A DNA stretch of 44,740 nucleotides from Nocardioides sp. 503 (GCF_004522095.1 NZ_SPUI01000013.1:1-44740), one strand, 5' to 3'; positions 7,861 to 16,278 are shown, counted from the first letter of the stretch. A program made the numbers and translations. Notes: a model not told the origin generated them from the sequence alone.

Positions 7861-9060
7861 GTTTGCCGGACCCGCGTCGCGACCCGACTGGCGCCCGAGC
7901 ACCAGCGCGATCTGCAGGGCCAGGGCGTCGCGCGGCACCGAGGGTGTGTAGCCGGTGGCGTCGGCCACCTGGCCGAGCCGGTAGCGGACGGTGTTGGCGT
8001 GCACGAACAGTGCCCGCGCGGTCGCCTCCAGCGAGGAGCCGGTGGCGAAGTAGGAGGTGAGCGTCTCGATGAGGGTGCCGCGCGCCCGCAGGAGCGGTAC
8101 GTAGACCTCCTCGACCAGGTGCCGCCGGGCGTGACCGTCACCGGCGAGGACCCGCTCGGGGAGGAGGTCGCTGCTGCGCACCGGGCGCGGGGCCTCGGGC
8201 CAGCCGGCGGCCGCGCGGTAGGCCGAGAGCGCGGCCCGCGCGGACAGGTAGGCGTGGCTCAGGTCCTCGGTCACGGGTCCCACGACGATCGGCCCGTCGG
8301 CGACCAGCTCCACGAGCGCCTCGGCCGCTCGTTTCTCGTCGTCCACCCCGCCGAGCAGCACCACCAGCCGGTCACCCTGCACGGCGCAGAGCGCGTCGAG
8401 CCCCGCGACCCGGGCCCTGCGCCGTACCTCCATGAAGAGGTCGGTCTCGGTGCGCCGCTCGGGCATCGCGGCGAGCACCACCGCGACCCGTCCGCTGGTG
8501 CCCCACCCCACGGCACTGGCGCGCGAGAGCACCGACTCGTCGGTCTCGGCACGCAGCACCGCGTCGACGACGAGCGCCTCGAGGCGGGCGTCCCAGGCGC
8601 CGCGTGACTCCGCTGCCCGGGCGTAGACCTCCGCGGTGGCGAAGGCGACCTCGCGGGCGTAGCGCATCACCGCGGCATGGACGTCGGGTGCGTCCTCGGG
8701 CTCCAGCACGTCGTCGATGTTGCTCTCGACCACCTCGATCGACAGCCGCACCAGGTCGACGGTCTGCTGCAGCGTGATGACGCCGGCCAGTGCCCGGGGG
8801 GCCGCGCCGAAGACCGAGGACGCCAGCGCGGTGCCGCCGCTCTCGGCGGCCGCGTCGTCGGAGGGGTACCAGTCCACGAAGCCCTTGATGCCGGCCTGGA
8901 TGATCGCGGCGACCCAGGACCGGTCCTCGGCGCTGAGCTCGCGGAACCACGCCATGTCGGCCTCCATGCGGGCCATGGCGGCGGTGCTGAGGGCGCCCGT
9001 CGACCGGCGCAGTGCGGTCGCGGCACGCGCACGGGGGTTGTTGGTGGAGCGACGGGGCAC
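7855..9060 (-). CDS. fasR: PucR-type transcriptional regulator of fatty-acid synthesis
   Basis: 401 residues, directly upstream of fabD on the same strand. Residues ~25-150 form a helical domain (ARMEADMAWFRELSAEDRSW), a GGDEF-like middle region follows, and residues ~330-392 carry the PucR-family helix-turn-helix (SSLEATARALFVHANTVRYR). The same architecture and position are known for Streptomyces FasR, which activates the fab operon, and M. tuberculosis Rv2242 sits between aceE and fabD. Start GTG 9060 is supported by TAGGCT exactly six bases upstream without a Shine-Dalgarno, implying a leaderless mRNA. The ligand is not evident. Confidence 0.9.
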   Translation of the reverse strand: MPRRSTNNPRARAATALRRSTGALSTAAMARMEADMAWFRELSAEDRSWVAAIIQAGIKGFVDWYPSDDAAAESGGTALASSVFGAAPRALAGVITLQQTVDLVRLSIEVVESNIDDVLEPEDAPDVHAAVMRYAREVAFATAEVYARAAESRGAWDARLEALVVDAVLRAETDESVLSRASAVGWGTSGRVAVVLAAMPERRTETDLFMEVRRRARVAGLDALCAVQGDRLVVLLGGVDDEKRAAEALVELVADGPIVVGPVTEDLSHAYLSARAALSAYRAAAGWPEAPRPVRSSDLLPERVLAGDGHARRHLVEEVYVPLLRARGTLIETLTSYFATGSSLEATARALFVHANTVRYRLGQVADATGYTPSVPRDALALQIALVLGRQSGRDAGPANL

Positions 9061-9066
9061 GCGAGG

Positions 9067-9072
9067 AGCCTA
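9067..9072 (-). promoter_or_regulatory. -10 element of fasR (leaderless)
   Basis: TAGGCT on the minus strand ends six bases before the fasR GTG. Transcription would begin at or next to the start codon. Confidence 0.5.
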
Positions 9073-9236
9073 GGCCGTGGTCGTCCCCGACTCACCTCGC
9101 AGGGGGAAGCGCTCACGCGAGCAGCGGCGAACCCCCGTGCCGCAAGGGAAATTGCGGGTTTCTGGAGGTGGCCGACCTACCAACGGGGTCGGTCCTCTGG
9201 TTGAATCCTGCACAACGCCGAACCGAGGAGGCTCCG

Positions 9237-10199
9237 GTGGGGGGACCCCAGCACGAGGTGCAGTTCGTCACGATCCACGGACATCGGCGTGCCTACGTCA
9301 AGGTAGGACACGGGCCGGCGCTGCTGCTGCTGCACGGCCTGGGCTGCGACCACACGAGTTGGGAGCCGGTCATCTCGACGCTGGCCAAGCGCTACACCGT
9401 CATCGCGCCCGACCTGTTGGGCCACGGGCGGTCGGACAAGCCGCGGGCGGACTACAGCCTCGGCGGCTACGCCAACGGCATGCGCGACCTGCTGACCGTG
9501 CTCGGCGTCGACAAGGTCACCGTGGTGGGCCACAGCTTCGGTGGGGGCGTGGCGATGCAGTTCGCCTACCAGTTCCCCGAGCGCACCGAGCGGATGGTCC
9601 TGGTGGCCTCCGGCGGTCTCGGCCCCGAGGTGTCGACGTTCATCCGCGCGATCACCACTCCCGGCTACCACCAGCTGATGGGCGTCCTCACGCTCCCGGG
9701 GGTGCGGCACGTCGGCCTGGCCGGCATGCGCGCCCTCTACGGCACCGGCTGGAAGCTCACCCGCGACCTGCGCGAGGTCGCCGAGATCTACGACTCCTTC
9801 AAGGACCCGGCCGCGCGGGCCGCGATCCGCCACGTCGTGCGGGCCGTCGTCGACTGGGAGGGCCAGATCGTCACCATGGCCGACCGCGCCTACCTCACCG
9901 ACGCGATGCCGATGTGCGTCGTGTGGGGCCGCGACGACCAGGTCATCCCGGTGCGCCACGCCAGCAACGCCGCCGCGCTCGCCCCCAAGGCGCGCGTCGA
10001 GGTCATCCCGAACGCGGGCCACTTCCCGCACAAGGACCACCCCGAGCGCTTCGCCAAGGTGCTCCACGAGTTCATCCGGAGCAGCCAGCCGGCGTCGTAC
10101 AGCCGGTCGAAGTGGCGGGGCCTGCTCCGCAACGGCCAGGTGGGACCGCAAGGCCCCGTCGCCGCCCCGGTGGCGACCGTCACGGACATCACCGGCTAG
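9237..10199 (+). CDS. Alpha/beta hydrolase
   Basis: 320 residues with the complete alpha/beta-hydrolase signature: oxyanion HG in LLLHGLGCDHTSW, nucleophile Ser100 in VVGHSFGGGVA, acid Asp234 in WGRDDQVIP and His262 in NAGHFPHKDHP. The cap region (~130-215) is helical. GAGGAGG five bases before GTG 9237 fixes the start; longer frames reach back into the region divergent from fasR and are unlikely. The C-terminal ~35 residues are an unusual basic/Pro tail. Substrate is unknown; esterase, lipase or epoxide-hydrolase-like activity are all possible. It sits between fasR and aceE and is an insertion relative to the mycobacterial order. Confidence 0.88.
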   Translation: MGGPQHEVQFVTIHGHRRAYVKVGHGPALLLLHGLGCDHTSWEPVISTLAKRYTVIAPDLLGHGRSDKPRADYSLGGYANGMRDLLTVLGVDKVTVVGHSFGGGVAMQFAYQFPERTERMVLVASGGLGPEVSTFIRAITTPGYHQLMGVLTLPGVRHVGLAGMRALYGTGWKLTRDLREVAEIYDSFKDPAARAAIRHVVRAVVDWEGQIVTMADRAYLTDAMPMCVVWGRDDQVIPVRHASNAAALAPKARVEVIPNAGHFPHKDHPERFAKVLHEFIRSSQPASYSRSKWRGLLRNGQVGPQGPVAAPVATVTDITG

Positions 10200-10210
10200 G
10201 GCTGGTCGTC

Positions 10211-10312
10211 GGCTCACGGGGTTTCGAGACAGGCGCTGCGCGCCTTCCTCAACCCCCGGGGAGTCCGGGGTCGAGGAGGTTGCGCAGCAACCGTCTCGAC
10301 ACCCAGTGAGCC
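10211..10312. repeat. 102-base imperfect palindrome between convergent genes
   Basis: The left arm GGCTCACGGGGTTTCGAGAC continues through CGCTGCGC and CCTCAACCCC. The right arm is its near-complement, ending GTCTCGACACCCAGTGAGCC, around a short GGAGT centre. Most positions pair, giving a ~45-bp hairpin. It lies between the stops of the hydrolase and aceE and could end transcription in both directions. A related sequence follows at 10366. Confidence 0.8.
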
Positions 10313-10365
10313 GGACGCCCCCTGGACGCGGGGGATCCGGCTCACCGTCGGTCGTTCGTCTCACC

Positions 10366-10425
10366 GGGTCTCGACACGCGCGGACGCGACCTCGTTCCTT
10401 GGTCGCGCGCGCTGCTCGACCACCA
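10366..10425. repeat. GGTCTCGAC...GCTGCTCGACCACC repeat element, copy 1
   Basis: Begins GGGTCTCGACACGCGC and ends CGCTGCTCGACCACCA. It shares the GTCTCGAC-type edge with the palindrome just before it and both ends with the element at 21160. It looks like a short dispersed intergenic repeat; no open frame is convincing here. Confidence 0.6.
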
Positions 10426-10427
10426 TC

Positions 10428-10455
10428 GATCGGATCCGCTGAAGCGGCTCCGATC
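10428..10455 (-). terminator. aceE terminator hairpin
   Basis: GATCGGATCCGC / GCGGCTCCGATC form a 12-bp stem with one mismatch and a TGAA loop. It overlaps the aceE stop codon. There is no U-tract, which is common for actinobacterial terminators. Confidence 0.55.
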
Positions 10456-13231
10456 AGGCGTCGCCGCCCTCCTGCTTGACGCCGGCCACCGCGGTGGGGT
10501 CGTCGATGCGGTACTTCTCGAACGCCTTCACCACGACGTCGCGGTCGATCTCACCGGCGTCGGCCAGGGCCTGGAGGGCCTGGACCACGACGGACTCGGC
10601 GTCGATGTGGAAGAAGCGGCGCGCCGCCGGACGGGTGTCGGCGAAGCCGAAGCCGTCGGCACCCAGGACGCGGTAGTCGCCGGGGACCCAGCGCGCGATC
10701 TGGAGCGGGACCGCGCACATGTAGTCGGAGACCGCCACGACCGGGCCGCTGACGTCGGCCAGCTTGTCGCTGACGTAGGCCGTGCGCGGCGCCTCGCCGG
10801 GGTGGAGGAGGTTCCACTCCTCGGCGTGGACGGCGTCGCGGGCCAGCTCGTTCCACGACGTCACCGACCACGTGTCGGCCTGGACGCCCCACTCCTCGCG
10901 GAGCAGGTCGGCGGCCTTGGCCACCCACGGGAACCCGACGCCGGAGGCGAGCAGCTGGACCCGCGGCCCGTCGCCCTGGGCGTCGGCGACCTTGTGGATG
11001 CCGCGCAGGATGCCCTCGGCGTCCACGCCCTCGGGCTCGGCCGGCTGGTGCACGGGCTCGTTGTAGACGGTGAGGTAGAAGATGATGTCCTCCGCCTGCT
11101 CGCCGTACATCCGCTCGAGCCCGGACTTCATGATGTGCGCGACCTCGTAGGCGAACGCCGGGTCGTAGTGCACGACCGCAGGGTTGGTCGCCGCGAGCAG
11201 CGGCGAGTGGCCGTCGGCGTGCTGCAGGCCCTCGCCGGTCAGGGTCGTGCGGCCGGCGGTGGCACCGATCAGGAAGCCGCGCGCCAGCTGGTCGGCCATG
11301 GCCCAGATCGAGTCGCCGGTGCGCTGGAAGCCGAACATCGAGTAGAAGATGTAGAACGGGATCATGTGCTCGCCGTGCGTGGAGTACGCCGAGCCCGCCG
11401 CGGTGGCCGAGGCCATGGCGCCGGCCTCCGAGATGCCCTCGTGGAGCATCTGGCCCTGCTTGGACTCCTTGTAGGAAAGCAACATGTTGCGGTCCACCGA
11501 CTCGTACTGCTGACCGCCGGGGTTGTAGACCTTCGCGGACGGGAACATCGCGTCCATGCCGAAGGTGCGGTACTCGTCCGGCGCGATCGGCACGACGCGC
11601 TGCCCGATCTCGGGGTCCTTCATCCAGTCCTTGAGCAGACGGACGACGGCCATCGTGGTCGCCACCGAGTGCTTGCCGCCGCCCTGCTTGAGCTCGGAGT
11701 AGATCTTGTCGTCGGGCAGCTTGAGGCTCTTGGCGCGCAGCACCCGCTGGGGCACCGACCCGCCGAGGGCCTGGCGGCGCTCCATCATGTACTCGAACTC
11801 GGGGGAGTCCTGGCCGGGGTGGAAGAACGGCGCGGCGCCGGTCTCCTCGTAGGAGCGCTCGAGGTCGCGGTCGGAGATCGGCAGGTAGAGGCGGTCGCGG
11901 AACTTCTTGAGGTCGTCCGGCGTCAGCTTCTTCATCTGGTGGGTGGCGTTCTTGCCCTCGAGGGCGTCGATCGTCCAGCCCTTGATGGTCTTGGCCAGGA
12001 TCACCGTCGGCTGGCCGACGTGCTTGGTCGCGGCGTCGAAGGCGGCGTAGACCTTGCGGTAGTCGTGACCACCGCGCGGCAGCTTCTGGATCTGCTGGTC
12101 GCTCATGTGCTCGACCATCTTGCGCAGCCGGGGGTCGCCGCCGAAGAAGTTCTCCCGGACGTAGGCACCGTCCTCGACCGAGTAGGTCTGGAACGCGCCG
12201 TCGGGGGTGGTGTTCATCTTGTTGACGAGCACGCCGTCGACGTCGCGCGCCAGCAGCGGGTCCCACTCCTGGCCCCAGACGACCTTGATGACGTTCCAGC
12301 CGGCACCGCGGAAGTTGGCCTCGAGCTCCTGGATGATCTTGCCGTTGCCGGTGACCGGGCCGTCGAGCTGCTGCAGGTTGCAGTTGATGACCCAGGTGAG
12401 GTTGTCGAGCTCCTCGCGCGCCGCGATGCGGATCGCGCCGAGGGACTCGGGCTCGGCCATCTCGCCGTCGCCGAGGAAGGCCCAGACGTGCTGCTCGCTG
12501 GTGTCCTTGATGTTGCGGTTGGCGAGGTAACGGTTGAAGCGGGCCTGGTAGATCGAGTTGATGCCGGTCAGGCCCATGGAGACGGTGGGGAACTCCCAGA
12601 ACTCCGGCATCAGCCGGGGGTGGGGGTAGGACGGCAGGCCCTTGCCGGCCCCGTGCTGGACCTCCTGGCGGAAGCGGTAGAGCTGCTCCTCGCTCAGGCG
12701 CCCCTCCAGGAAGGCGCGGGCGTAGACGCCCGGCGAGCCGTGGCCCTGGATGTAGATCTGGTCGCCGCCCCCGGGGTGGTCCTTGCCGCGGAAGAAGTGG
12801 TTGAAGCCGACCTCGTAGAGGCTCGCCGAGGACTGGTAGGTCGCGATGTGGCCGCCGACCTCCAGGCCCTTGCGGTTGGCGCTCGACACCATGACGGCGG
12901 CGTTCCAGCGCAGGAACGCGCGGATGCGTCGCTCCACCTCGAGGTCGCCGGGGAACCACGGCTCGCGCTCGGGCGGGATGGTGTTGATGTAGTCGGTGCT
13001 GCGCAGCGCCGGGACGCCGACGTTGCTCTCGCGGGCCCTCTCGAGCAGTCGCAGCATGACGTAGCGGGCGCGTTCGCGGCCGCGCTCCGTGACCAGGTCG
13101 TCGAAGGACGCCAGCCAGTCGGAGGTCTCGTCGGGGTCGATGTCCGGCAGCTGGGTCGGCAGTCCCTCGTGGATCACAGAGAGGGGGGTGCCGGTGCGGG
13201 TGCCTGAAGTGGAGGGTGTTTCTTCGGTCAC
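10454..13231 (-). CDS. aceE: Pyruvate dehydrogenase E1 component (homodimeric type)
   Basis: 925 residues, full length for the single-chain AceE family. It decarboxylates pyruvate with thiamine diphosphate and passes the acetyl group to the E2 lipoyl domain. Visible landmarks are HISTYQSSA-type HIATYQSSASLYEVGFNHFF, GGGDQIYIQGHGSPG, the ThDP motif GDGEMAEPES ending in NCNLQQ, KTIKGWTIDALEGKNATHQM, and FGMDAMFPS. The start GTG 13231 gives VTEETPST; an upstream GTG/ATG region to 13261 has no better support. No good Shine-Dalgarno is seen. It is divergent from the DUF3052 gene, as in M. tuberculosis (Rv2241/Rv2239c region) and Streptomyces. E2 and E3 are not in the window. Confidence 0.96.
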   Translation of the reverse strand: MTEETPSTSGTRTGTPLSVIHEGLPTQLPDIDPDETSDWLASFDDLVTERGRERARYVMLRLLERARESNVGVPALRSTDYINTIPPEREPWFPGDLEVERRIRAFLRWNAAVMVSSANRKGLEVGGHIATYQSSASLYEVGFNHFFRGKDHPGGGDQIYIQGHGSPGVYARAFLEGRLSEEQLYRFRQEVQHGAGKGLPSYPHPRLMPEFWEFPTVSMGLTGINSIYQARFNRYLANRNIKDTSEQHVWAFLGDGEMAEPESLGAIRIAAREELDNLTWVINCNLQQLDGPVTGNGKIIQELEANFRGAGWNVIKVVWGQEWDPLLARDVDGVLVNKMNTTPDGAFQTYSVEDGAYVRENFFGGDPRLRKMVEHMSDQQIQKLPRGGHDYRKVYAAFDAATKHVGQPTVILAKTIKGWTIDALEGKNATHQMKKLTPDDLKKFRDRLYLPISDRDLERSYEETGAAPFFHPGQDSPEFEYMMERRQALGGSVPQRVLRAKSLKLPDDKIYSELKQGGGKHSVATTMAVVRLLKDWMKDPEIGQRVVPIAPDEYRTFGMDAMFPSAKVYNPGGQQYESVDRNMLLSYKESKQGQMLHEGISEAGAMASATAAGSAYSTHGEHMIPFYIFYSMFGFQRTGDSIWAMADQLARGFLIGATAGRTTLTGEGLQHADGHSPLLAATNPAVVHYDPAFAYEVAHIMKSGLERMYGEQAEDIIFYLTVYNEPVHQPAEPEGVDAEGILRGIHKVADAQGDGPRVQLLASGVGFPWVAKAADLLREEWGVQADTWSVTSWNELARDAVHAEEWNLLHPGEAPRTAYVSDKLADVSGPVVAVSDYMCAVPLQIARWVPGDYRVLGADGFGFADTRPAARRFFHIDAESVVVQALQALADAGEIDRDVVVKAFEKYRIDDPTAVAGVKQEGGDA

Positions 13232-13264
13232 CCGTCCATCGTCCCATGTGGGTGCGCGCAACCA

Positions 13265-13281
13265 AATCTACCCATCGGTAG
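13265..13281 (-). promoter_or_regulatory. Possible aceE -10 with overlapping inverted repeat
   Basis: On the minus strand TAGATT (13265-13270) fits TANNNT and lies 33 bases before aceE. CTACC-CATC-GGTAG (13268-13281) is a small inverted repeat that overlaps it, as an operator would. No clear -35 is seen. Confidence 0.35.
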
Positions 13282-13442
13282 TCCCACCAGGCGTCGCCTC
13301 GCGCGGGCTTTGGTGCCTCACCGGGTGTCCATGAGACGGTCCTGGTGTCCGCGAGAGGTTGCGCCCCTGGGCCAACTCCGGTGGACTACTCCCCAACCTG
13401 GTCCGCCTGGCGGGCCCCATCGTTCCAAGACTGGAGGAACCA

Positions 13443-13883
13443 GTGAGTTCGACCGCGGGTGGCGGGTCCACCCAGACAGGCTCTGTCACCGGACCGGCCG
13501 AACGGCTGGGCTTCAAGCCCGGCATGGTCATCCAGGAGCTCGGCTGGGACAACGACACCGACGACGACCTCCGGATCGCGATCGAGGACGCCCTCGACGC
13601 CGACATGGTGGATGCCGACTACGGCAACGTCGTCGACGCGGTCATCCTCTGGTGGCGCAGCGAGGACGGTGACCTGGTCGACGGTCTGGTCGACTCGCTG
13701 ACCGACCTGGTAGGCGGGGGCGCCATCTGGCTGCTCACGCCCAAGATCGGACGGCCCAACGCCGTCGACGCCGCCACCGTCGCCGAGGCCGCGCCCGTCG
13801 CCGGCCTCGCGCAGACCACCACGGCCGCGGTCAGCAAGGACTGGGCCGCGACGCGGCTCGTCGCCCCCAAGACCCCTGCCTGA
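13443..13883 (+). CDS. DUF3052 family protein
   Basis: 146 residues. The core AERLGFKPGMVIQELGWDNDTDDDLR, the acidic segment and AVILWWRSEDGDLVDGLVD followed by GGGAIWLLTPKIGRP are typical of DUF3052, a conserved actinobacterial family of unknown function. The end (AATRLVAPK) is also conserved. GTG 13443 has GGAGG a few bases upstream; the longer frame to 13359 lies in the promoter region. Its fixed position next to aceE and ahpE in several actinobacteria suggests a link to central metabolism or redox, but this is inference. Confidence 0.9.
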   Translation: MSSTAGGGSTQTGSVTGPAERLGFKPGMVIQELGWDNDTDDDLRIAIEDALDADMVDADYGNVVDAVILWWRSEDGDLVDGLVDSLTDLVGGGAIWLLTPKIGRPNAVDAATVAEAAPVAGLAQTTTAAVSKDWAATRLVAPKTPA

Positions 13884-13956
13884 GGCGAGCCTGGCGCGAC
13901 GACCCGCACGGGTCCGTCGTACTCTGCGACCGTCGTCTCCCGCTAGGACCCTCACC

Positions 13957-15576
13957 GTGCTCCAGAAGCTTGTCCTCCGTGCGTCCTCCCTCGGCGTCAG
14001 CGCCAAGGTGCTGGCGGGATCCGGGGTGGTCCGGCCGTACTCGCCGCGGGTCCTGGCCGACCTGCTGAGGACCGTCGTGACGTGGGGGACCGGACCCGCA
14101 GGCGGCTTCGCGTCGCTGGCGGTCCGCGCGCCCCACCAGGTGGGGCTGGTCGACGAGCTGGGCGAGCTCACGTTCGGCGAGCTGCACCAGCGGTCCAACG
14201 CGCTCGCGCGTGCCCTGCGCGCCCAGGGCGTCGAGGAGGGCGACGCGGTCGCGCTCATGTGCCGCAACCACCGCGGCTTCGTCGACGCCAGCATCGCCGT
14301 GGCCAAGCTCGGCGCCGACCTGCTCTACCTCAACACCGCCTTCGCCGGGCCCCAGCTGGTCGACGTGCTCGAGCGCGAGAAGCCGACCGTCGTGATCCAC
14401 GACGAGGAGTTCACCGAGCTGCTCGCCGGCGCCGATGCCGGCCGGCGGGTGCTGGCCTGGACCGACAGCGACGAGGTCGACGCACCCACGGTCGAGGGGC
14501 TGATCTCCTCGGAGTCCACCGACGACCTGGACGCGCCGTCGCGGCACTGTCGGATCGTGATCCTGACCTCCGGCACCACCGGTACGCCGAAGGGGGCGCC
14601 GCGCAGCGAGGCCGGCATCGACGCCGCGGTCTCGCTGCTCTCGCGGATGCCGCTCCGCGCCGGCTGGCGCACGCACATCGCCGCGCCGCTGTTCCACACG
14701 TGGGGCTTCGCCCACCTCGCCCTCGCGATGCTGCTCGGCTCGACGGTCGTGCTGCGCCGCAGGTTCGACCCCGAGGGGGTGCTGGACGTCGCCGAGTCGG
14801 AGCGCTGCGACTCGCTCGTGGTGATCCCGGTGATGCTGCAGCGGATCCTGGCGCTGCCCGAGGAGACGCTGGCTGCCCACGACCTGTCGCGGGTCAAGGT
14901 GGTGGCGGCCTCCGGCTCCGCGCTGCCAGGCGACCTGGCGACCGCCTGGATGGACCACTTCGGCGACCACCTCTACAACATCTACGGGTCGACGGAGGTG
15001 GCGTGGGCCTCGATCGCCACGCCGGAGGACCTCCGCGAGTCGCCGACGTCGGCGGGGCGACCGCCGTACGCGACGGTGGTGAAGATCTTCGACGCCGACG
15101 GCCAGGAGCTGCCGGTGGGGGAGTCGGGTCGGATCTTCGTGGGCAACAGCCTGCTCTTCGAGGGCTACACCGGCGGTGGCGGCAAGGACATGATCGACGG
15201 GCTGATGTCGTCCGGCGACGTCGGGCGCTTCGACACCGACGGCCGGCTGCACGTCGAGGGCCGTGACGACGAGATGATCGTCTCCGGTGGGGAGAACGTC
15301 TTCCCCAAGGAGGTCGAGGACTGCCTCGCGCGCCACGAGCACGTGGTCGAGGCGGCCGCGGTCGGGGTGGACGACGAGGAGTACGGCAAGCGGCTCAAGG
15401 CCTTCGTCGTGGTCGACGACGACGCGGTCGGCGAGGACGACCTCAAGGACTGGGTGAAGCAGAACCTCGCCCGCTACAAGGTGCCCCGCGAGGTGGTGCT
15501 CCTCGACGAGCTGCCCCGCAACTCCACGGGCAAGGTGCTCAAGCGCGAGCTGGCGAAGGACGAGAGGGACTCATGA
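13957..15576 (+). CDS. Acyl-CoA synthetase / AMP-dependent ligase (FadD-like)
   Basis: 539 residues of the ANL superfamily, which activates a carboxylic acid with ATP and joins it to CoA. Motifs in order: P-loop ILTSGTTGTPKGA (~205), YGSTEVAWAS (~345), the hinge region SGDVGRFDTDGRLHVEGRDD (~415), SGGENVFPKEVED, and the catalytic lysine in LPRNSTGKVLKREL near the end. The N-terminal ~45 residues are basic and hydrophobic and may touch the membrane. Start GTG 13957 follows TAGGACC. Its stop overlaps the ahpE start (ATGA), so they are co-expressed. Probable substrate is a medium or long fatty acid; the exact one cannot be read. Confidence 0.9.
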   Translation: MLQKLVLRASSLGVSAKVLAGSGVVRPYSPRVLADLLRTVVTWGTGPAGGFASLAVRAPHQVGLVDELGELTFGELHQRSNALARALRAQGVEEGDAVALMCRNHRGFVDASIAVAKLGADLLYLNTAFAGPQLVDVLEREKPTVVIHDEEFTELLAGADAGRRVLAWTDSDEVDAPTVEGLISSESTDDLDAPSRHCRIVILTSGTTGTPKGAPRSEAGIDAAVSLLSRMPLRAGWRTHIAAPLFHTWGFAHLALAMLLGSTVVLRRRFDPEGVLDVAESERCDSLVVIPVMLQRILALPEETLAAHDLSRVKVVAASGSALPGDLATAWMDHFGDHLYNIYGSTEVAWASIATPEDLRESPTSAGRPPYATVVKIFDADGQELPVGESGRIFVGNSLLFEGYTGGGGKDMIDGLMSSGDVGRFDTDGRLHVEGRDDEMIVSGGENVFPKEVEDCLARHEHVVEAAAVGVDDEEYGKRLKAFVVVDDDAVGEDDLKDWVKQNLARYKVPREVVLLDELPRNSTGKVLKRELAKDERDS

Positions 15577-16037
15577 GCGGTATCGAGTGCGGCGGGCAGG
15601 CGCCCGACTTCACGCTGCGCGACCAGTTCGGCCAGGACGTCACGCTGTCGTCGTACCGCGGGAACAAGGCGGTCGCCATCTTCTTCTACCCCTACGCGTT
15701 CTCCGGCGTCTGCACCGGCGAGATGGCCGGGATCCGCGACCGGCTGGCCGACTTCCTCACCTTCGACACCGAGGTCCTGGCGATCTCGTGCGACCCGATG
15801 TTCGCGCTGCGGGCCTTCGCCGACCAGGACGGCCTGAACTTCCCGCTCCTCAGCGACTTCTGGCCGCACGGCGAGGTGGCCCGTGCCTACGGCGTCCTCG
15901 ACGAGACCACCGGCGCCGCCCACCGCTCGTCGTACGTCATCGACAAGAGGGGGACCGTCCGCTGGGCGACCCACAACGCGATGCCGCAGGGCCGCGACCT
16001 GGACGAGCACCTGCGGCAGCTCACGTCGGTCGTCTAG
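15573..16037 (+). CDS. ahpE: Peroxiredoxin, AhpE type
   Basis: 154 residues. It reduces hydroperoxides through the peroxidatic Cys47 in YAFSGVCTGEMAG. The overall match to M. tuberculosis AhpE is strong: APDFTLRDQFGQ at the start and FPLLSDFWPHGEVARAYGV in the middle. A second Cys, Cys73 in AISCDP, is present where M. tuberculosis AhpE has Val, so a resolving disulfide is conceivable. The gene is coupled to the upstream acyl-CoA ligase by a four-base overlap. Like M. tuberculosis ahpE it is near DUF3052 and aceE, though the ligase gene is inserted. Confidence 0.92.
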   Translation: MSGIECGGQAPDFTLRDQFGQDVTLSSYRGNKAVAIFFYPYAFSGVCTGEMAGIRDRLADFLTFDTEVLAISCDPMFALRAFADQDGLNFPLLSDFWPHGEVARAYGVLDETTGAAHRSSYVIDKRGTVRWATHNAMPQGRDLDEHLRQLTSVV

Positions 16038-16065
16038 ACCGATCTCGCCGATTTCCGCAGAACGG

Positions 16066-16095
16066 GTGACGGACGGCGAGGGACTCCTCTAGTGT
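16066..16095 (+). promoter_or_regulatory. Promoter-like pair just before a hairpin
   Basis: GTGACG (-35) and TAGTGT (-10) are separated by 18 bases. The -10 ends seven bases before the hairpin at 16103, so a transcript would begin with that hairpin. Confidence 0.4.
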
Positions 16096-16102
16096 CGTCC
16101 AC

Positions 16103-16140
16103 GTTGAACCGCTGGTGACCCGAGACGCCAGCGGTTCAAC
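16103..16140 (+). terminator. Perfect hairpin after ahpE
   Basis: GTTGAACCGCTGG and its exact complement form a 13-bp stem around a 12-base loop, then TTCCATTTC. It can end the ligase-ahpE transcript. It also fits the start of a transcript from the promoter-like pair just upstream. Confidence 0.7.
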
Positions 16141-16156
16141 TTCCATTTCGGGCCCT

Positions 16157-16186
16157 TTCGCGCGTCGGCCAGTGGTCACGTAGTCT
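16157..16186 (+). promoter_or_regulatory. tRNA-Val promoter
   Basis: TAGTCT (16181-16186) is a good -10 and TTCGCG (16157-16162) a weak -35 at 18 bases. The start point would fall about ten bases before the tRNA. Confidence 0.5.
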
Positions 16187-16203
16187 GCTCCCGCTTCGAG
16201 CAC

Positions 16204-16278
16204 GGGCGTATAGCTCAGCGGTAGAGCCCCTCGCTTACAACGAGGTGGTCGGGGGTTCGATCCCCTCTGCGCCCACCA
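16204..16278 (+). tRNA. tRNA-Val (anticodon TAC)
   Basis: A complete cloverleaf: acceptor GGGCGTA/TGCGCCC, D-arm GCTC...GAGC, anticodon stem CCTCG/CGAGG with loop CTTACAA, and a T-arm GGGGGTTCGATCCCC. The anticodon TAC reads GTA valine codons. The CCA end is encoded (16276-16278). Confidence 0.97.

Noticed and set aside
10551..13265. Long open frames on both strands across aceE
   Set aside because: The aceE frame matches AceE over its full length; the others are Arg/Ala/Pro-rich shadows typical of high-GC DNA.
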